A stretch of DNA of 64,000 nt from Coprenecus sp949297365 (lineage in GTDB: Bacteria > Bacteroidota > Bacteroidia > Bacteroidales > UBA932): the NCBI GenBank assembly GCA_963931055.1, contig OZ006987.1:1612001-1676000 (forward strand), in the 5' to 3' direction. Shown in pieces: positions 41,617 to 50,095 of the stretch. How positions within the stretch are numbered: position 1 is the first letter of the stretch; each line of letters opens with the position of its first letter. Under the pieces are notes generated by a model, which did not search any database, was not told the DNA's origin, and saw only the letters and a program-made list of their open reading frames with translations. A program made the translations under genes and the position numbers.

Positions 41617-42894
41617 ATGAAGAGAATTTATATATTGTCGATTCTGGCGCTGGCCGCCGTTCTGCCTCAGTCAATGTATGCTCAGGATGTGGATTCCGCG
41701 ATGAGCTACAGGAGGAGTTCCCTGTATTCGTTTATGATCAGTCATCCGGACAAGAAGATGGACAGCGAGATAGTGGGCGCGTTCATGGCTCTTGAGACTC
41801 CGGACAAATACAACAATCATGACCTGAGCGTCAAGTGTATCACCAGCGACAGCAAGAAAGAGGACCTTCAGCTTGAGGTCGAGGAGTTCTTTGTCCGCAA
41901 TGACGTGGCCAAGAGACTGGTGTCAAAATGGTTCCTGAGGAACAAGGAAACAGGCGGTTTCGAGCCTTCTCTCGTGCTTGACCGCGGTCTGTACGACGCT
42001 TCGGCCCTGGACGTGGAGGCCGCATCTCAGACCAAGAGGGGTGTGGATGCTCTTGCAGACGGAGGTTACGAGTTGATAAACAATACCTTTGTCATAGTCA
42101 ATGACATTACCTACGTGGATCATGAGGCCAATGCTGATGCGGCTACGAACATCATGACTTTTATCGGAGGTATCGCTACGGCCGTTACAGGTGACGAGAA
42201 CAACATCGTTACCAGTCTGACCACCCTGGGGTCCATGGTCTCCAGCATGATTTCCGGCTTTGCCGTGAATACCACGTCTTATCTGTATCAGCTGGACTGG
42301 AACGACAGCGTGGCCAATTATTTCTACGACAATTACTATTACGACAAGCCGGCACTGGACTCCGCGTCGCAGGCCGCGTTCCTCGCCGATGCTGAGATTG
42401 CCGCCCGTAAAGCCGCTTTTGAGGCGGATGACTCTACATTCAGACTTAAATATGTGGGCAGTTATAAGGCACGCAGTGACAATCCTGTGCTCAGGGGACT
42501 GTACAATCCCGAGGATGTGTTCCGCAAAGTCTGCGCCCGTGCGATAGACAAGAACGTGATGAACCTTCAGAAGAACTTCGACCAGTTCAAGGTAAAGGTG
42601 CCTATCAGCAGTGTGGATGCCGAGGCCAAGACCGTTACAGCGAAGATCGGTATGAAGGAGGGTGTTACCGCCAAGTCGAAATACGAGATACTTGTGCCTG
42701 TCTTCGATGAGGCTACCGGGAAGTTCAAGTACAACCGTAAGGGAACTCTGAAACCGGATCCCAAGAAGATATGGGACAACCGTTACATGGCCAATGACGA
42801 GCAGGCTGTGGGTTCTGATCTGAACGCCACTACATTCAAGATTACCGGAGGTGTGGGAATCCTTCCGGGAATGCTTATCCGTGAAATAAAGTAA
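41617..42894 (+). CDS. Exported conserved protein of unknown function
   Basis: 425 residues with a signal peptide (ending SMYAQ). The mature part is mixed alpha/beta, with a Gly/Ala/Thr-rich hydrophobic segment (NIMTFIGGIATAVTGDENNIVTSL, residues ~185-210) that might touch a membrane. A basic C-terminal beta domain ends in GGVGILPGMLIREIK. I recognise no family. It precedes the patatin-like gene by 5 bases, so a role near the envelope together with it is possible but unproved. Confidence 0.7.
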   Translation: MKRIYILSILALAAVLPQSMYAQDVDSAMSYRRSSLYSFMISHPDKKMDSEIVGAFMALETPDKYNNHDLSVKCITSDSKKEDLQLEVEEFFVRNDVAKRLVSKWFLRNKETGGFEPSLVLDRGLYDASALDVEAASQTKRGVDALADGGYELINNTFVIVNDITYVDHEANADAATNIMTFIGGIATAVTGDENNIVTSLTTLGSMVSSMISGFAVNTTSYLYQLDWNDSVANYFYDNYYYDKPALDSASQAAFLADAEIAARKAAFEADDSTFRLKYVGSYKARSDNPVLRGLYNPEDVFRKVCARAIDKNVMNLQKNFDQFKVKVPISSVDAEAKTVTAKIGMKEGVTAKSKYEILVPVFDEATGKFKYNRKGTLKPDPKKIWDNRYMANDEQAVGSDLNATTFKITGGVGILPGMLIREIK

Positions 42895-42899
42895 GACTT

Positions 42900-43820
42900 A
42901 TGAAAAAAGCCGGGAAAGTCGCTCTGGTGCTTGCCAGCGGCGGATCGAGAGGCCTGGCCCATATAGGTGCGATAGAGGTTCTGGAGGAACGGGGATTTGA
43001 GATAACCTCCGTCTCCGGAGCCTCTATGGGTGCTTTGGTGGGCGGTGTCTATGCGGCCGGAGGCCTGGATGCCTTCAAGGAATGGATGAAGACAGTTGAC
43101 AGGATGAAGGTCTTCAATCTGATGGACTTTACCATAGGCAACGGAGGTTTCGTCAAGGGTGAGCGTGTGATAGACGAGCTTAAGTCCATCATACCTGACC
43201 GGAAGATAGAGGAGTTGCCGATAAGGTTTACGGCGGTTGCGACGGATATCCTGCACCGTAGGGAGGTGGTCTTTGACAGCGGCAGTCTTTATGATGCCAT
43301 CCGTTCCTCCATATCCCTGCCGTCGGTGTTCACGCCCAACAGGATAGGGGACATGCTCCTGATAGACGGAGGCGTGGTCAACCCGGTGCCGGTCAACAGA
43401 GTGCCGAGAACTCCAGGGGATATTCTGGTCACCGTCGATTTGAACGGGCCTTTTGAGGAAAAGGAGGAGGACGATGAGCCGGAGCGCAGGAAAGGCCGTA
43501 TGCGTCAGAGGCTGGAGCAGATAGTGGATACGGTCATGGACAAGGTCCGGAAAGAGGAGGTGGACAGGGAACTGAAGGCCGGTGAGGACGAAGAAAAGGA
43601 AGATGATGACAGTGATATGGGCATCGTATCTATCCTGAACCAGTCCTCCAGCATGATGATACAGACCAATGCGGACCTGACTCTCCAGCTGTATCCGCCG
43701 GACGTGCTGGTACGCATCGCCAAGAACGCCTACGGCACCATGGAATTCTACAAATACGACGAGATAGTCGCCCTGGGCCGGCAGAAGATGGAGGCCGCCC
43801 TGGCTGAGGCGGGCTATTGA
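42900..43820 (+). CDS. Patatin-like phospholipase (RssA/NTE type)
   Basis: 306 residues, cytosolic (no signal peptide). The oxyanion motif GGSRGLAHIG, the nucleophile Ser42 in SGASMGAL and the catalytic Asp156 in DGGVVNPVPV are all seen, making a Ser-Asp dyad lipid hydrolase. An acidic, Lys/Glu-rich insert (residues ~185-240) is unusual in length and may be a regulatory loop. It follows the exported protein gene by 5 bases; a hairpin terminator is just downstream. Confidence 0.9.
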   Translation: MKKAGKVALVLASGGSRGLAHIGAIEVLEERGFEITSVSGASMGALVGGVYAAGGLDAFKEWMKTVDRMKVFNLMDFTIGNGGFVKGERVIDELKSIIPDRKIEELPIRFTAVATDILHRREVVFDSGSLYDAIRSSISLPSVFTPNRIGDMLLIDGGVVNPVPVNRVPRTPGDILVTVDLNGPFEEKEEDDEPERRKGRMRQRLEQIVDTVMDKVRKEEVDRELKAGEDEEKEDDDSDMGIVSILNQSSSMMIQTNADLTLQLYPPDVLVRIAKNAYGTMEFYKYDEIVALGRQKMEAALAEAGY

Positions 43821-43845
43821 GCAGTATAGTTTCTGTTGTTAAAAA

Positions 43846-43883
43846 AGAAAACCGGCGGGGATATTGTTTCCTGCCGGTTTTCT
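43846..43883. terminator. Bidirectional terminator
   Basis: Stem AGAAAACCGGCGG / CCTGCCGGTTTTCT around an 11-base loop, with A- and T-runs on the two sides. It separates the patatin-like gene and the convergent carboxyltransferase gene. Confidence 0.85.
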
Positions 43884-43901
43884 GTGTTTAGTGACGGCAC
43901 G

Positions 43902-45683
43902 TTACTCGATGAAGCAGAGTACCTGGTTGATGTCCACGTTCTCGTTGTGCTTTACCTCGACCTGGATGAGCTTGCCGGTGATGGGTGCATATACGGGTTC
44001 TACTCCGTAATAGGTCTGGATGTAGCAGACAGGTGTACACTCCTCGAACTTGGTGCCGATGGCGGGAGCGGTGCTGTCGTCAGCGACATTGTATCTCCAT
44101 ATCAGCTTGCCTTTTGCGACAGCCTGGATGGGCATGGCCTTGGGATGCTCTGCCATGACTTTCTCGATGTCGAAGGCGGGTACCTCTACCACCTTGCGGG
44201 TGACTACCTTGGGTGCTCCGGCTTTCTCGCGGGCTGCCTCAAGCTCTTTGTTGAAACGGTCCTTGGCCACGCCGCTCTTGTAGTCGCGGTACTGGCGCTC
44301 GTGCATTGCGAACTCGAAGAGCTCCTCGTCGTCCTGTCCGCGGTCCCAGCCTTCTTTCTTCATCTCCTCGATGAACTTGGGCAGCTCGTCGGGGAATGCG
44401 TCCTGAGGGTTGCCGGTGTAGAATTCCAGGCCCTTCTCCTTGACGATGTCCAGAATCTCCGGCGCCAGCTTGCCGGGCAGCTTGCCGGTCTTGCCCAGGA
44501 TCATGTTCATGGTATCCTTATCGATGGTCTTCCATCTGGGCTCGCCCTTGAGGGTGTGCATCAGGTTCATCAGCGCGGTGTTCTTGACGTACTGGCTGAA
44601 CGGGGTCACGAGCGGGGGATAACCGAGCTTGGGCCATACATACTCGACTTCCTGGAAGAGCATCACCATCAGCTCGTTGAGGGAGACCTCCTTCTTGCCC
44701 TGGTTGCGCAGGGACATATTGATGGCGCTCTGGAAGCCCTTGAGGTCGGCCATCATCGAGCCCATCATGCCGCCGGGCAGTCCGCAGCCTACCAGGAGGG
44801 ACGAGCTGATGTAGTTGTTCGGCTCGATGAACATGCCGAGGAAGTCATCAATGAATGTCTGGGTGAGTCTTCTGGCCTCCATGTAGGCGTCCATATTGAT
44901 GTCCTTCACGAGGAATCCTGCATCCTTCAGCATGGCTTGGATCGTGATAACGTCCGGATGAATCTTACCCCAGGAAAGCGGCTCCATGGCCACGTCCAGA
45001 TAGTCGGCACCGGCGCGGGCCACCTCCAGCATGGAGGCTACCGAGAAGCCGGGACCCGAGTGACCGTGGTACTGAACGACGATATGGGGGTATTTGTCCT
45101 TGATGCATTTGGTCAGACGGCCCAGGAATGCAGGGCGGCCGATGCCGGCCATGTCCTTGAGGCAGATCTCGTCGCAGCCGTATTCCACCACCTTGTCCAC
45201 GATGTCCATGTAGTATTCGACGGTGTGTACGGGCGAATATGTGATACTGAGCGCGACCTGGGATATCATGCCGCCTTCCTTGGCCAGTATTACAGAGTCT
45301 TTCAGGTTGCGGTGGTCATTGAGGCCGCAGAAAGAGCGGGAGATATTGGTGCCCTGCTTTGCCTTCACCCTATACATAAGGGCCCTGACATCCCTGGGTA
45401 CCGGATTCATGCGGAGGGCGTTGAGGCCTCTCTCAAGCATGTGTGTCTGGATGCCGACCTTGTTGAAAGGCGCGGTCCAGGCCCTTACGGCCTTGTTGGG
45501 GTTCTCTCCGAAGAGGAGGTTCACCTGCTCGAATGCTCCTCCGTTGGTCTCCACTCTATCGAAGCATCCCATCTCTATTATCACCGGCGCAATCTGCACC
45601 AACTGGTCTACCCTGGGGACGTATTTGCCCGAGGACTGCCACATATCCCTGTATACAAGGGAGAATTTTATTTCACGTGCCAT
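43902..45683 (-). CDS. OadA/PycB-type carboxyltransferase with degenerate biotinyl domain
   Basis: 593 residues. The N-terminal part is a DRE-TIM carboxyltransferase with Arg12-Asp13 in the YRDMWQS start, the carbamylated-type Lys176 in EICLKDMAGIG and metal ligands His206/His208 in YHGHSG. This is the layout of the oxaloacetate decarboxylase alpha or pyruvate carboxylase B subunit. The last ~80 residues fold like a biotinyl domain, but where EAMKM should stand the sequence is CYIQTYYGVEPVYAP, with no lysine to carry biotin. A separate carrier must supply carboxybiotin, or the protein has another job. It has its own promoter box at 45727-45734. Confidence 0.85.
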   Translation of the reverse strand: MAREIKFSLVYRDMWQSSGKYVPRVDQLVQIAPVIIEMGCFDRVETNGGAFEQVNLLFGENPNKAVRAWTAPFNKVGIQTHMLERGLNALRMNPVPRDVRALMYRVKAKQGTNISRSFCGLNDHRNLKDSVILAKEGGMISQVALSITYSPVHTVEYYMDIVDKVVEYGCDEICLKDMAGIGRPAFLGRLTKCIKDKYPHIVVQYHGHSGPGFSVASMLEVARAGADYLDVAMEPLSWGKIHPDVITIQAMLKDAGFLVKDINMDAYMEARRLTQTFIDDFLGMFIEPNNYISSSLLVGCGLPGGMMGSMMADLKGFQSAINMSLRNQGKKEVSLNELMVMLFQEVEYVWPKLGYPPLVTPFSQYVKNTALMNLMHTLKGEPRWKTIDKDTMNMILGKTGKLPGKLAPEILDIVKEKGLEFYTGNPQDAFPDELPKFIEEMKKEGWDRGQDDEELFEFAMHERQYRDYKSGVAKDRFNKELEAAREKAGAPKVVTRKVVEVPAFDIEKVMAEHPKAMPIQAVAKGKLIWRYNVADDSTAPAIGTKFEECTPVCYIQTYYGVEPVYAPITGKLIQVEVKHNENVDINQVLCFIE

Positions 45684-45726
45684 GAATGGTTAGTTAGTGT
45701 TTATTGAAATCGTTAAAAATTTTCTC

Positions 45727-45734
45727 CAAATATA
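45727..45734 (-). promoter_or_regulatory. Bacteroidales -7 box for the carboxyltransferase
   Basis: TATATTTG on the minus strand, 43 bases upstream of the ATG at 45683. Confidence 0.6.
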
Positions 45735-45764
45735 GAAATTTTGTGTGAATAAGAAAAGTATTCT

Positions 45765-45772
45765 TATATTTG
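45765..45772 (+). promoter_or_regulatory. Promoter of tRNA-His
   Basis: -7 box TATATTTG, with a -33 type TTTG at 45740-45743, 21 bases apart, a good match to the Bacteroidales promoter layout. Confidence 0.7.
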
Positions 45773-45801
45773 CAGTCCCTTTTGAGAGAAAAAGGGTATA
45801 T

Positions 45802-45876
45802 GGTGGATGTAGCTCAGTTGGTTAGAGCATTGGTTTGTGGCACCAAGGGTCGTGGGTTCGAATCCCATCTTCCACC
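45802..45876 (+). tRNA. tRNA-His(GTG)
   Basis: Acceptor arm GTGGATG/CTTCCAC (one U-U mismatch), with the extra G at position -1 (45802) opposite discriminator C73, the identity mark of tRNA-His. The anticodon loop TTGTGGC has anticodon GTG, and the T arm GTGGG/CCCAT has loop TTCGAAT. CCA is not encoded. Confidence 0.95.
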
Positions 45877-45882
45877 CGCCCG

Positions 45883-45908
45883 CAGCCGTCGGAACGTTCC
45901 GGCGGCTG
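45883..45908 (+). terminator. Terminator after tRNA-His
   Basis: A 26-base near-perfect palindrome, CAGCCGTCGGAAC and its complement with one mismatch, followed by ATTTGTTATT. Confidence 0.7.
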
Positions 45909-45927
45909 ATTTGTTATTATAGTAGGT

Positions 45928-46497
45928 ATGGATGACAGCAGGCTGTATATTAAGAACATGGTGTGTCCGCGGTGTATAATGACCGTAAGGAACATACTTG
46001 ACCGCTGTGGAGTCGCGCCGCTCAATGTGGAACTTGGCGTAGTGTCTTTGGAGGCTCCTCCCGCAGATGAAGTAAGGGAAAGAATCCGCAGTATGCTGGA
46101 GGAATACGGTTTTGAGTTGCTGGATGACAGTCGGATGCGTTGTGTCGAGCAGATAAGGGTAGGGGTTATCGAATATGTCCGCAGTCCTGAACTTCAGGAG
46201 AGGATGAATATGTCCGGATATCTTCAGGAAAAATGTCATAGGGAATACAGTTTTCTGAGCAAGCTGTTTACGGAGGTCCGCGGAATGACAGTAGAGCGTT
46301 TCGGTATCCTGCAGAAAGTGGAACTTGCCAAGGAACTGCTTTTTTACGGAGAAATGACGGTGAGTGAGATTGCTGACCGTCTGCATTATTCCAGCACGGC
46401 GCACCTGAGCGCTCAGTTCAAGTCCGTGACAGGCTTGTCGCCTACTCAGTTCCGCAACATGAAGAACCGCAGTCTCACCTCAATTGACCGGATATGA
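45928..46497 (+). CDS. HMA-like domain fused to an AraC-type DNA-binding domain
   Basis: 189 residues. The first ~70 form a heavy-metal-associated-like ferredoxin fold (RLYIKNMVCPRCIMTVRNIL) with Cys13 and Cys16 in a CxxC, the usual copper-binding pair. The last ~100 form an AraC-type double helix-turn-helix (VSEIADRLHYSSTAHLSAQFKSVTGLSPTQFR). The natural reading is a one-component copper sensor-regulator. Its stop overlaps the ATG of the LytS-type kinase (ATGA at 46494), and copA lies 3.6 kb downstream. The metal and target are inferred. Confidence 0.85.
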   Translation: MDDSRLYIKNMVCPRCIMTVRNILDRCGVAPLNVELGVVSLEAPPADEVRERIRSMLEEYGFELLDDSRMRCVEQIRVGVIEYVRSPELQERMNMSGYLQEKCHREYSFLSKLFTEVRGMTVERFGILQKVELAKELLFYGEMTVSEIADRLHYSSTAHLSAQFKSVTGLSPTQFRNMKNRSLTSIDRI

Positions 46498-47546
46498 GCG
46501 CAGAAGCAGGCAGTCGGACCGCACCTCCCGTAAGGATGATTACGCTGAGGAGAATAGTCGCCTACACCTTTCTGGTGGAGCTCTACAATGTGCTGGTGAT
46601 TCTGTTGGGGATAGTGTTGCGTTCGGAACCCCAGCTGAATGACAAGGGATTCTGGGAGATTGTCTCCATATTCGCATATACAGTGATTCCCGAGATAATC
46701 ATCACCTTTATAATATTTCTGACCGTGTTTTATGTTACCAGACAGAAGTGGCTGTACTCCAGAAATTTCTATAAGGTGATAGCGGATATTCTCCTTTCTA
46801 TGGCGGTGGCCTTTGCTGTGTACAGGCTTTTTCTGGTCGTGTTTCATGTTTTCAATCCGGCTCTGCGTATCAACTGGGATGAGGCGTTCGCCAATGTGAT
46901 TCTTATCCTGTTCATAGTGGAGACCATTTACTTTTCATACAATTACCGCGTAACCGTCAAGCAGGCCGAGGAGGCCAGGAGCGAGGCTCTTCAGTATAAA
47001 TACAATGTGCTTAAGACACAGGTCAATCCTCATTTCCTGTTCAATTCCCTCAACATTCTTTCCTCTCTGGTGTCCATAGACGTGCGCAAGTCGGAGGAGT
47101 TCATAGCTTCTCTGTCCCGGATGTACAGGTATGTGATAGACTCGCAGGACAAGGCGGTGGTTCCCATGGAGGAGGAACTGGAGAGTCTTGAATGCTATGT
47201 GTCGATATTGAAGATGCGCTACTGCAATCAGTTTGAGGTCAGGATATCAGGGACGGACAATGCTGTAGGAAAGAAGATAGTTCCCATGACCCTGCAGTTG
47301 CTGATAGAGAATGTTACAAAGCATAATATAGTCTCGACAAAGTATCCGATGTCGGTCTCGGTGGACATGTCATCCGATTATGTCTCGGTAAGCAATCCAG
47401 TCAGGTCGAGAAATGTCAGCGGAGAGGGAACCGGCAGTACGGGGGTAGGTCTTAAGTACATATCCGAGCAGTACAGGGCCAACGGCAAGGAGGTGATAAT
47501 AGAGCGCGGCAGTGATGTTTTTACAGTCAGAATACCGTATTTATAG
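46494..47546 (+). CDS. LytS/YehU-type sensor histidine kinase
   Basis: 350 residues. Four or five hydrophobic helices fill residues ~15-150. The HisKA-like region has the phosphate-accepting His180 in QVNPHFLFNSLNILSSL, typical of the His_kinase family paired with LytTR regulators. A GHKL ATPase domain at the end has LLIENVTKH and STGVGLKYI. No large extracytoplasmic sensor domain is present, so it probably senses through its membrane helices. Its start overlaps the AraC stop by 4 bases and the response regulator follows within 20. Confidence 0.9.
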   Translation: MSAEAGSRTAPPVRMITLRRIVAYTFLVELYNVLVILLGIVLRSEPQLNDKGFWEIVSIFAYTVIPEIIITFIIFLTVFYVTRQKWLYSRNFYKVIADILLSMAVAFAVYRLFLVVFHVFNPALRINWDEAFANVILILFIVETIYFSYNYRVTVKQAEEARSEALQYKYNVLKTQVNPHFLFNSLNILSSLVSIDVRKSEEFIASLSRMYRYVIDSQDKAVVPMEEELESLECYVSILKMRYCNQFEVRISGTDNAVGKKIVPMTLQLLIENVTKHNIVSTKYPMSVSVDMSSDYVSVSNPVRSRNVSGEGTGSTGVGLKYISEQYRANGKEVIIERGSDVFTVRIPYL

Positions 47547-47560
47547 TTAAATTTGTGCGG

Positions 47561-48337
47561 ATGATAAAATATCTGGTCATAGAAAACGAGTATTTTGCCA
47601 GGATGAAGCTGATAAAGCTGGTAGCTGCAGTGAGAAGCGGATACAGGCCGGCTTTCTGTGTGGAATCCGTGGAGGATGCGGTGGAACTGCTCCGTACAGG
47701 GCCGGATATAGATCTTATATTCATGGATGTGGAGCTGGTGGACGGTAACTGTTTTGATATACTGAAACAGGTCAGAATAGATGTTCCGGTCATCTTTACC
47801 ACTGCATACAGTGATTTCGCCATCAAGGCCTTTCAGCTAAACAGCGTGGATTACCTGCTGAAGCCCCTTACACAGGAGGCGGTTGAGAAAGCCATTGATA
47901 AGTTCGAGCGTTTCAGACTGCCGGAGACAGTCTGTTCTCCCGCAGCATCTCCGCATCCTGCCTGTAAGAGCAGGATACTTATCAGCGAGGGGGACAACTA
48001 TTTTTACATTCCATGTGAGGATATTTCCATGGCTCGGAGTGAGGAACATTATGTGTTCATCCATACATTCTCCGGGAAGAAGCATATTACGGAATATGCC
48101 AACCTCAATGTTCTGGAGCAGTCTATTTCTCCGGAGAAGTTTTTCAGGATATCGAGAGGCATCATCGTGAGCATACACGGCATAGTGTCCGTGAGGAAAT
48201 ATTTCAAAGGCCGGCTGAAGGTTGTCCTGACCGATAAGTCCGAAGTCATAGTCAGTTCAGGACGCAGGGATGATTTCCTTGCCTGGCTCGGAGGCAAGTC
48301 GGATTCGCGCGGTGCATATCCCGGTTCAGGCATCTGA
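47561..48337 (+). CDS. LytTR-type response regulator
   Basis: About 258 residues from the ATG at 47561; a GTG at 47555 is also possible. The receiver domain has the acidic pair in IENE, the phosphorylated Asp56 in FMDVEL, Thr in TTAYS and Lys101 in LLKPL. The C-terminal LytTR DNA-binding domain (~150-245) has FIHTFSGKKHITEYANL and FFRISRGIIVS. It is the expected partner of the kinase just upstream. Confidence 0.9.
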   Translation: MIKYLVIENEYFARMKLIKLVAAVRSGYRPAFCVESVEDAVELLRTGPDIDLIFMDVELVDGNCFDILKQVRIDVPVIFTTAYSDFAIKAFQLNSVDYLLKPLTQEAVEKAIDKFERFRLPETVCSPAASPHPACKSRILISEGDNYFYIPCEDISMARSEEHYVFIHTFSGKKHITEYANLNVLEQSISPEKFFRISRGIIVSIHGIVSVRKYFKGRLKVVLTDKSEVIVSSGRRDDFLAWLGGKSDSRGAYPGSGI

Positions 48338-48415
48338 TATCCCGGTTGGCCTTGATTGTGTTGCCGGAAGCGGGTGTGTTTTCTACATTCGTACAAATTC
48401 TTAATACTTTGACTT

Positions 48416-50008
48416 ATGATGAGAAATTCCTTTTTCAGCACACTGGCCTCGGTTCTGACGGCTGTGTCATTGATGTCTTTCATGCTGCTTTCCTGCAGCA
48501 AGCCTGAGCCTGATACTCCTCCGGCAGTGGATGAAGAGACGGGGATAGAGAGTGTGAGCCTGTCCCCTTCGGACACTACGGTCAGCGCAGGTGAGAAGTT
48601 CTTGCTTAAGGTGAGCCTGACACCGTCTGGGGTAGATGCGGATACAGTGTCCGGAGTGTGGAGCTCCGATGACCCCGATGTGGCGTCTGTGGACAATGAC
48701 GGCATGGTTACGGCTGTAGCCGAAGGCAGTACGGTGATAGTGTACAGCATAGGGGATACCCTGTCCGCAGAATGTACTGTGACTGTGCTTCCGGAAGATG
48801 AGCCGATGCCGGATGCCATCGCCCTGTCGGAGGAACTGGTGCGTCTTTCGGTGGGTGAGACGGCGGATATCAATGTGATTGCAGCCGGCTCGGACAACTG
48901 GACTCATCCCGACCTGCTGTGGAGCTCTTCGGACGAGGAGGCAGTGACTGTGTCTTCCGACGGCGAGGTTACGGCCAGGGCTTTCGGCTCCGTATGCGTG
49001 ATGGCTTCTGTCGGAGACCTGTACGCTTACTGCATGGTGATAGTGGAGGATGCGTCCCAGCCTGTGGAATACGATCCCGCATGGCTGAGTGTTCCGTATC
49101 CGTATCTGGAATGGCCGACTACGGCCGACAGGATAAAGGCTGCCGAGAATGCCTCGACCGAGGATGAGCTTCTGCTCCGCAAGCTTACAAGCGAGAGCGG
49201 CGGTATCCTTACCTACGAAATAAGGGATTATTTCGACCACGGTCCGGCTTCTCCTATGTTCAACAATACTTTCTACGACCTGAATGCACGGGAAGGAGAG
49301 CGTTTTGCCTGGGGGTACTGTCTCGGAATCTCCAGTCAGGATATGGTTGACGGAGTGATGGTGGAGCTTATGGCCGAGCAGGGCTATGTATGGAAGAAGA
49401 AAATCGATATGGAAGACGGCAGTTATGCGGCCTGGTATGCCAACGGGCCTGCGGACAGGTCGGCACTGATATATGTGCAGCCATATAACGATGATCCGGA
49501 CCGTATGTACGGAGTGATAGAGTACCGTGTGCTTGAGGATGATCCTCTCAATGACGGCTTTGGGGAAGAACCGGCTGATAAGCCGGAACTGCCTGAGAGA
49601 TTCATGGATTTCGGGGCATTAATGGAGGATGTGAGGAAGTTTGAGTCCGAAAACGGTGGAGTGCTTAACGAGGCATGGTGCTATTCTTCGACCAATCTGG
49701 CCTATGACATTCCGGTAGATCAATTCGGTACTTATTTTGCCAACTATGTGTTCGACGGGCCGACCGAAAAACTGTACTGGATTCAGCTTTTCGGCAAGGA
49801 ACCGTATCAGTTCTTCAACGAGGACAACTCTACGCTCAGGGCAGACTTGGTGGAGAGCATGAATGACGCCGGCTGGTCCGACAGGGGTGACAATATCTGG
49901 CTGGATCCCTCCAGAGGCATAACGGTAAAGTTCATATTCTACGATTACGATGTGATAACCGGTGATTATTCCTACCCTACTTTCTGTCTGGATTACGAGG
50001 TCAGGTAG
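48416..50008 (+). CDS. Lipoprotein with two Big_2 domains and a duplicated tail module
   Basis: 530 residues (ATG at 48416 or 48419). The lipobox is LLSCSKPE. Two Big_2 immunoglobulin-like domains follow (about 42-125 and 133-205; hallmarks VWSSDDPDVASVDNDGMVTAVAEG and LWSSSDEEAVTVSSDGEVTARAFG). Then come two related ~130-residue modules, one with FAWGYCLGISSQDMVDGVMVEL and one with LYWIQLFGKEPYQFFNEDNSTL. Each has a Trp/Tyr-rich strand pattern ending in a WLDPS- or AAWYAN-type turn. The tail module is unfamiliar to me. It lies between the LytTR regulator and copA, on the same strand. Confidence 0.75.
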   Translation: MMRNSFFSTLASVLTAVSLMSFMLLSCSKPEPDTPPAVDEETGIESVSLSPSDTTVSAGEKFLLKVSLTPSGVDADTVSGVWSSDDPDVASVDNDGMVTAVAEGSTVIVYSIGDTLSAECTVTVLPEDEPMPDAIALSEELVRLSVGETADINVIAAGSDNWTHPDLLWSSSDEEAVTVSSDGEVTARAFGSVCVMASVGDLYAYCMVIVEDASQPVEYDPAWLSVPYPYLEWPTTADRIKAAENASTEDELLLRKLTSESGGILTYEIRDYFDHGPASPMFNNTFYDLNAREGERFAWGYCLGISSQDMVDGVMVELMAEQGYVWKKKIDMEDGSYAAWYANGPADRSALIYVQPYNDDPDRMYGVIEYRVLEDDPLNDGFGEEPADKPELPERFMDFGALMEDVRKFESENGGVLNEAWCYSSTNLAYDIPVDQFGTYFANYVFDGPTEKLYWIQLFGKEPYQFFNEDNSTLRADLVESMNDAGWSDRGDNIWLDPSRGITVKFIFYDYDVITGDYSYPTFCLDYEVR

Positions 50009-50043
50009 AGACGTAAGATATAAACTTTATCCATAATAATGTA

Positions 50044-50066
50044 ACGGCCGGGGTCTCTCCGGCCGT
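50044..50066. promoter_or_regulatory. Palindrome abutting the copA -7 box
   Basis: ACGGCCGG (50044-50051) and CCGGCCGT (50059-50066), separated by seven bases. The right arm runs into TATCTTTG at 50066-50073. It could be an operator for the HMA-AraC regulator or the terminator stem of the upstream lipoprotein gene; the position between -33 and -7 favours an operator. Confidence 0.45.
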
Positions 50067-50073
50067 ATCTTTG
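50066..50073 (+). promoter_or_regulatory. Bacteroidales -7 box for copA
   Basis: TATCTTTG, 22 bases upstream of the ATG at 50096. Confidence 0.65.
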
Positions 50074-50095
50074 CATAAACTAATCAAAAAGTATT

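Noticed and set aside
43836..45707. A very long open frame on the plus strand antisense to the carboxyltransferase
   Set aside because: Its residue pattern (His/Val/Leu-rich, no motif) is what the complement of GC-skewed coding DNA yields. The minus-strand gene has intact catalytic motifs.
45883..45908. Palindrome as an operator for the HMA-AraC gene
   Set aside because: Its place directly behind tRNA-His with a T-rich tail fits a terminator better; the operator idea is not excluded but less likely.
50044..50066. Palindrome purely as a terminator of the Big_2 lipoprotein gene
   Set aside because: It lacks a T-run (TATCTTTG follows) and is spaced like a promoter element, so I list it as an operator candidate.
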